A stretch of DNA of 64,000 nucleotides from Chromatiales bacterium. Its GTDB lineage: Bacteria > Pseudomonadota > Gammaproteobacteria > Steroidobacterales > GCA-2729495. The notes under the pieces were generated by a model. It was not told the DNA's origin. It made no database searches and was given only the letters and a program-made list of their open reading frames with translations. The DNA lies in the NCBI GenBank assembly GCA_002688175.1, contig NZCC01000043.1:1-64000 (forward strand), written 5' to 3'. Positions 61,394-64,000 of the stretch are shown here, one piece after another (within the stretch, counting starts at the first letter, position 1; each line of letters starts with the position of its first letter). Both the position numbers and the translations under genes were made by a program.

Positions 61394-62236
61394 ATGTCGG
61401 CTGACTTCCTGCAAGGCATGGCGCTGGCAAGTGTGGAGCGCCTGAATACGGCGCGTGCGATGGTCGATCTGGTTACGCTTGAGCAGCGTGTGGCAGAACA
61501 AAAGGAGCCACCACCCTTGCACTTGTCGGCAACAGGATTCGATCTGATCGCCGAGGTCAAGAAGCGTTCGCCTTCAGCCGGACAGCTTGCTACAACTACA
61601 GTGTCCCCGGCCGCACAGGCAGGAAAATATGCTGCTGCCGGCGCCGCGGCCATCTCGGTACTGACTGAACCACAGCGGTTTTCCGGTTCACTGGAGGACC
61701 TGCAGCAGGTTGTCACCGGGATCGAATCGATACCGATCATGCGTAAGGATTTTCTTGTCGATCCTTACCAGGTTGTCGAGGCCCGGGCTGCCGGTGCCGG
61801 TGGTGTGTTGCTGATTGCTGCGATCCTTGAGCCGCCCCTGTTGCGTGACATGCTACAGGTGGCATTCGAACTCGGCATGTTCGTGCTCGTCGAGGCCTTT
61901 GACGAGACTGATCTGCTGCGCTGTATTCCGGTCATGGCCGACCTGCTGCCGGCAATCAATAATGATGGGTCGTGCCGGATGCTGCTCGGGGTCAACTGCC
62001 GAAACCTGCGCACACTCGAAGTCGAGTTTGCTCGTTTCATGGGGTTGACTGAGCAACTGCCCGCCACGATTCCATGGGTTGCCGAGAGTGGCGTCGATAC
62101 GCCGGACAAGGCCGGACGGGTTGCAAGCGCCGGGTATCGCCTGGCCCTGGTCGGCACGGCATTGATGCGTAGTGATGAGCCGGAGCATGCCGCACAGGCA
62201 TTATTGTACGCGGGGCGTGACGCCCGACAACGCTGA
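61394..62236 (+). CDS. trpC: Indole-3-glycerol phosphate synthase
   Basis: A 280-residue TIM barrel. FDLIAEVKKRSPSAG, IMRKDFLVDPYQVVEARAAG, LGVNCRNLRTLEV and WVAESGVDTPDKAG-type segments carry the active-site Lys, Glu and Asn residues. It is separate from trpF. It follows trpD by two bases. Confidence 0.95.
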   Translation: MSADFLQGMALASVERLNTARAMVDLVTLEQRVAEQKEPPPLHLSATGFDLIAEVKKRSPSAGQLATTTVSPAAQAGKYAAAGAAAISVLTEPQRFSGSLEDLQQVVTGIESIPIMRKDFLVDPYQVVEARAAGAGGVLLIAAILEPPLLRDMLQVAFELGMFVLVEAFDETDLLRCIPVMADLLPAINNDGSCRMLLGVNCRNLRTLEVEFARFMGLTEQLPATIPWVAESGVDTPDKAGRVASAGYRLALVGTALMRSDEPEHAAQALLYAGRDARQR

Positions 62237-62243
62237 CAAGCTG

Positions 62244-62855
62244 ATGGCGGTTTTCGTAAAAATCTGTGGCCTGACGTCGCCTGAACTTGTGGCTGCGGCG
62301 CTTGAAGCGGGTGCGGATGCGATCGGTTTTGTTTTTGCGGATTCACCGCGCCGGGTTTCGGTCGATCTCGCACGAAACATCGCACGCGATCTGCCTGCCC
62401 ACATAGTGAAGGTTGCCGTCATGCATCACCCGACACAAACGGAATGGGATGAGGTCGCAACGGGATTTCGTCCTGATTGGCTGCAGACGGAGGTTGCTGA
62501 TTTTGCCCGACTCACCGTTGATGCACGAGTTGTGCAAATGCCGGTATTTCGTGATGCAGAGTCACTCGATGCGGACGCGGTTGCAGCGGTGCCACAGGCC
62601 CTGTTCGAGGCGTCGGTAAGTGGCGCCGGGCAGCGGGCGAACTGGGACCGTGCTGCTGAACTGGCGCTCACGACCCGACTGATGCTTGCCGGCGGACTGG
62701 ATCCGGGCAACCTCGCGGCGGCGATCCGGCAGGTTTCGCCCTGGGGCGTAGATGTCAGCAGTGGTGTCGAGGTGCGCCGCGGGGTTAAGGATCGGGATAA
62801 GATAGCGGCTTTTATCGAAGCCACAAGGTCAACGGAGCGCCCTGATGCAGGTTGA
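62244..62855 (+). CDS. trpF: Phosphoribosylanthranilate isomerase
   Basis: A 203-residue TIM barrel. The catalytic Cys is in FVKICGLTSPE, the phosphate site in GVDVSSGVEVRRGVKD, and AIGFVFADSPRRVS is a conserved strand. ATG 62244 is used; the track start lies inside trpC. It overlaps trpB. Confidence 0.94.
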   Translation: MAVFVKICGLTSPELVAAALEAGADAIGFVFADSPRRVSVDLARNIARDLPAHIVKVAVMHHPTQTEWDEVATGFRPDWLQTEVADFARLTVDARVVQMPVFRDAESLDADAVAAVPQALFEASVSGAGQRANWDRAAELALTTRLMLAGGLDPGNLAAAIRQVSPWGVDVSSGVEVRRGVKDRDKIAAFIEATRSTERPDAG

Positions 62856-64000
62856 ATTGAGCGATATCGAGTGCAAGGCGCTGTTGACGCGGTTGCTCGG
62901 TGGCAAGTTGCCGGATGAACACGGCAGGTTCGGACCCTTTGGCGGTCGTTATGCCCCGGAGACGCTGATGCCGGCACTCGAACGACTAGAGGCCGGGGTG
63001 ATGAAATACCTGACCGACCCGGAATTTATCGCCGAACTGGGCCGTGAACTGGAAACCTGGGTCGGCAGACCAACGCCGCTGGCGCATGCACGCAGCTTGT
63101 CGGCGCTGTGGGGTGCCGAGGTGTACCTGAAACGTGAGGACATGGCGCACACCGGGGCGCACAAGATCAATAATGCGCTTGGCCAGGCATTACTGGCAAA
63201 GAAGTTTGGTGCACAACAGGTTATTGCCGAGACCGGTGCCGGCCAGCATGGCGTCGCAACGGCTGCCGCATGCGCCCGCGTGGGCATTCCGTGTGTCGTT
63301 TACATGGGGGCTGTCGATATTGAACGCCAGGCGCCGAACGTTGACCGGATGATTCAGCTCGGCGCCAAAGTGGTTGCTGTTGAGTCGGGCGATCGAACGC
63401 TGCGTGCCGCGATCGATGAGGCATTCCGCAACTGGGTTGCTGATCCGGAGGGTAGTTATTACTTGCTTGGTTCAGCGGTTGGGCCGCACCCATACCCGTA
63501 CCTGGTGCGTGAACTGCAGACGGTCATCGGTCGTGAAGCAAAGAAGCAGTTGGCGATTATGACCGGCGGCTTGCCTGATGTTGCGATTGCCTGCATCGGT
63601 GGTGGCTCGAATGCAATCGGCCTGTTTCATCCGTTTCTTGGCGATGACAAGGTACAGCTGGTTGGTGTCGAAGCCGGCGGCCGCGGGCCCGGGTTGGGTG
63701 AGAATTCTGCGACACTGGCGACCGGTACGCCGGGCGTGTTGCACGGCTGTTACTCGATGCTGTTACATGATGAGAATGGGCAGGTGCAGGAGACGCACTC
63801 CGTGTCTGCCGGGCTCGACTATCCGGGTGTCGGGCCGGAACATTCATTGCTAAAAATTATTGGTCGGGTGACCTATATATCAGCCACCGACCAGGAGGCA
63901 CTCGCCGCACTACAGGAATGTTGTGCGGCTGAAGGCGTGTTGCCGGCACTTGAGTCTGCACACGCGCTGGCCGGCGCAAAAGTCTGGGCACAAGAAAATC
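62845..64000 (+). CDS. trpB: Tryptophan synthase beta subunit (cut by window end)
   Basis: The frame runs from ATG 62845 (MQVELSDIEC) to the window edge with no stop, 385 codons, so only about 15-20 C-terminal residues are missing. The PLP lysine is in AHTGAHKINNALGQ; AETGAGQHGVATAAACA and CIGGGSNAIGLFHPF (PLP phosphate) are present. It overlaps the trpF stop. trpA is expected next, outside the window. Not listed in the ORF track because no stop is present. Confidence 0.94.
   Translation, partial: MQVELSDIECKALLTRLLGGKLPDEHGRFGPFGGRYAPETLMPALERLEAGVMKYLTDPEFIAELGRELETWVGRPTPLAHARSLSALWGAEVYLKREDMAHTGAHKINNALGQALLAKKFGAQQVIAETGAGQHGVATAAACARVGIPCVVYMGAVDIERQAPNVDRMIQLGAKVVAVESGDRTLRAAIDEAFRNWVADPEGSYYLLGSAVGPHPYPYLVRELQTVIGREAKKQLAIMTGGLPDVAIACIGGGSNAIGLFHPFLGDDKVQLVGVEAGGRGPGLGENSATLATGTPGVLHGCYSMLLHDENGQVQETHSVSAGLDYPGVGPEHSLLKIIGRVTYISATDQEALAALQECCAAEGVLPALESAHALAGAKVWAQEN

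Noticed and set aside
1-64000. CRISPR arrays, tRNA, rRNA and prophage genes
   Set aside because: No regularly spaced repeats, no tRNA cloverleaf with TTCGA loop, no rRNA segments and no phage structural or integrase genes were seen.

Overview
This window looks like chromosomal DNA from a free-living, aerobic, prototrophic gammaproteobacterium outside the Enterobacterales. Supporting evidence is a full aa3-type cytochrome c oxidase assembly cluster, an unfused trpE-G-D-C-F-B operon, the pilMNOPQ-aroKB block, a gmk-rpoZ-spoT-recG block, and a biotin locus divergent from comF. There is no plasmid, phage, rRNA, tRNA or CRISPR signature. Nearly all genes are core metabolism or housekeeping; the unusual content lies in regulatory and intergenic DNA.

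Layout. 0-2.5 kb: five small unrelated plus-strand genes (ICMT-like methyltransferase, a hypothetical, YaiI, GNAT, GFA family). 2.6-8.0 kb, minus: a tight cluster trkA-trkH-dctQ-dctM-sulfotransferase. 8.1-12.9 kb, minus: uvrD, a membrane-anchored hypothetical, heme A synthase, a SCO-like CxxxC protein and SURF1 (to 13.65 kb). 13.7-18.0 kb: a DUF2909-type twin-membrane protein (plus) and coxB-coxA-(43-aa protein)-ctaG-coxC (minus). 18.4-20.5 kb: bioC and bioB, separated by a 246-bp palindromic repeat element; a BirA-like operator lies between bioB and comF. 21.3-29.2 kb, minus: ubiA, recG, ridA, spoT/rel, rpoZ, gmk, yicC. 29.4-33.6 kb, plus: a PP2C phosphatase, rph, rdgB, an AT-rich DnaA-box cluster, rpmE, gltA. 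33.7-37.0 kb, minus: a hypothetical and mrcA. 37.1-48.2 kb, plus: a cyclic-di-GMP-I (GEMM-I) riboswitch, pilMNOPQ, a large Ig-like lipoprotein, aroK, aroB, a dGTPase-like gene, pyrF. 48.3-52.1 kb: tesA divergent from ybbA-ybbP. 52.1-52.3 kb: a second copy of the palindromic repeat. 52.3-56.1 kb, minus: a D-2-hydroxyacid dehydrogenase and ppc. 56.3 kb to the end, plus: a DASS/SLC13 transporter, a trp leader peptide with attenuator, and trpEGDCFB (trpB cut by the window edge).

How it works together. The cox cluster and the SURF1/SCO-like/CtaA group make and assemble the terminal oxidase. The recG-spoT-rpoZ-gmk block links guanine nucleotides, (p)ppGpp and transcription. The riboswitch would let c-di-GMP set expression of the type IV pilus machinery and perhaps the following Ig-like surface protein. 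The trp leader senses charged tRNA-Trp, and the BirA box would shut bioB when biotin is sufficient.

Most notable observations: (1) a family of long hairpins with compensatory arm changes and TTTCCCTG-type terminal inverted repeats; (2) the GEMM-I riboswitch ahead of pilM; (3) a DnaA-box cluster next to an AT-rich stretch near a switch in gene orientation, a candidate replication origin; (4) a trp attenuator whose best promoter would make the leader peptide mRNA leaderless; (5) an Ig-like lipoprotein gene between pilQ and aroK; (6) an orphan TRAP permease pair in an apparent operon with Trk potassium uptake genes. No clearly new multi-gene system was found. All calls were made by reading the sequence and the supplied ORFs; no database search was run.
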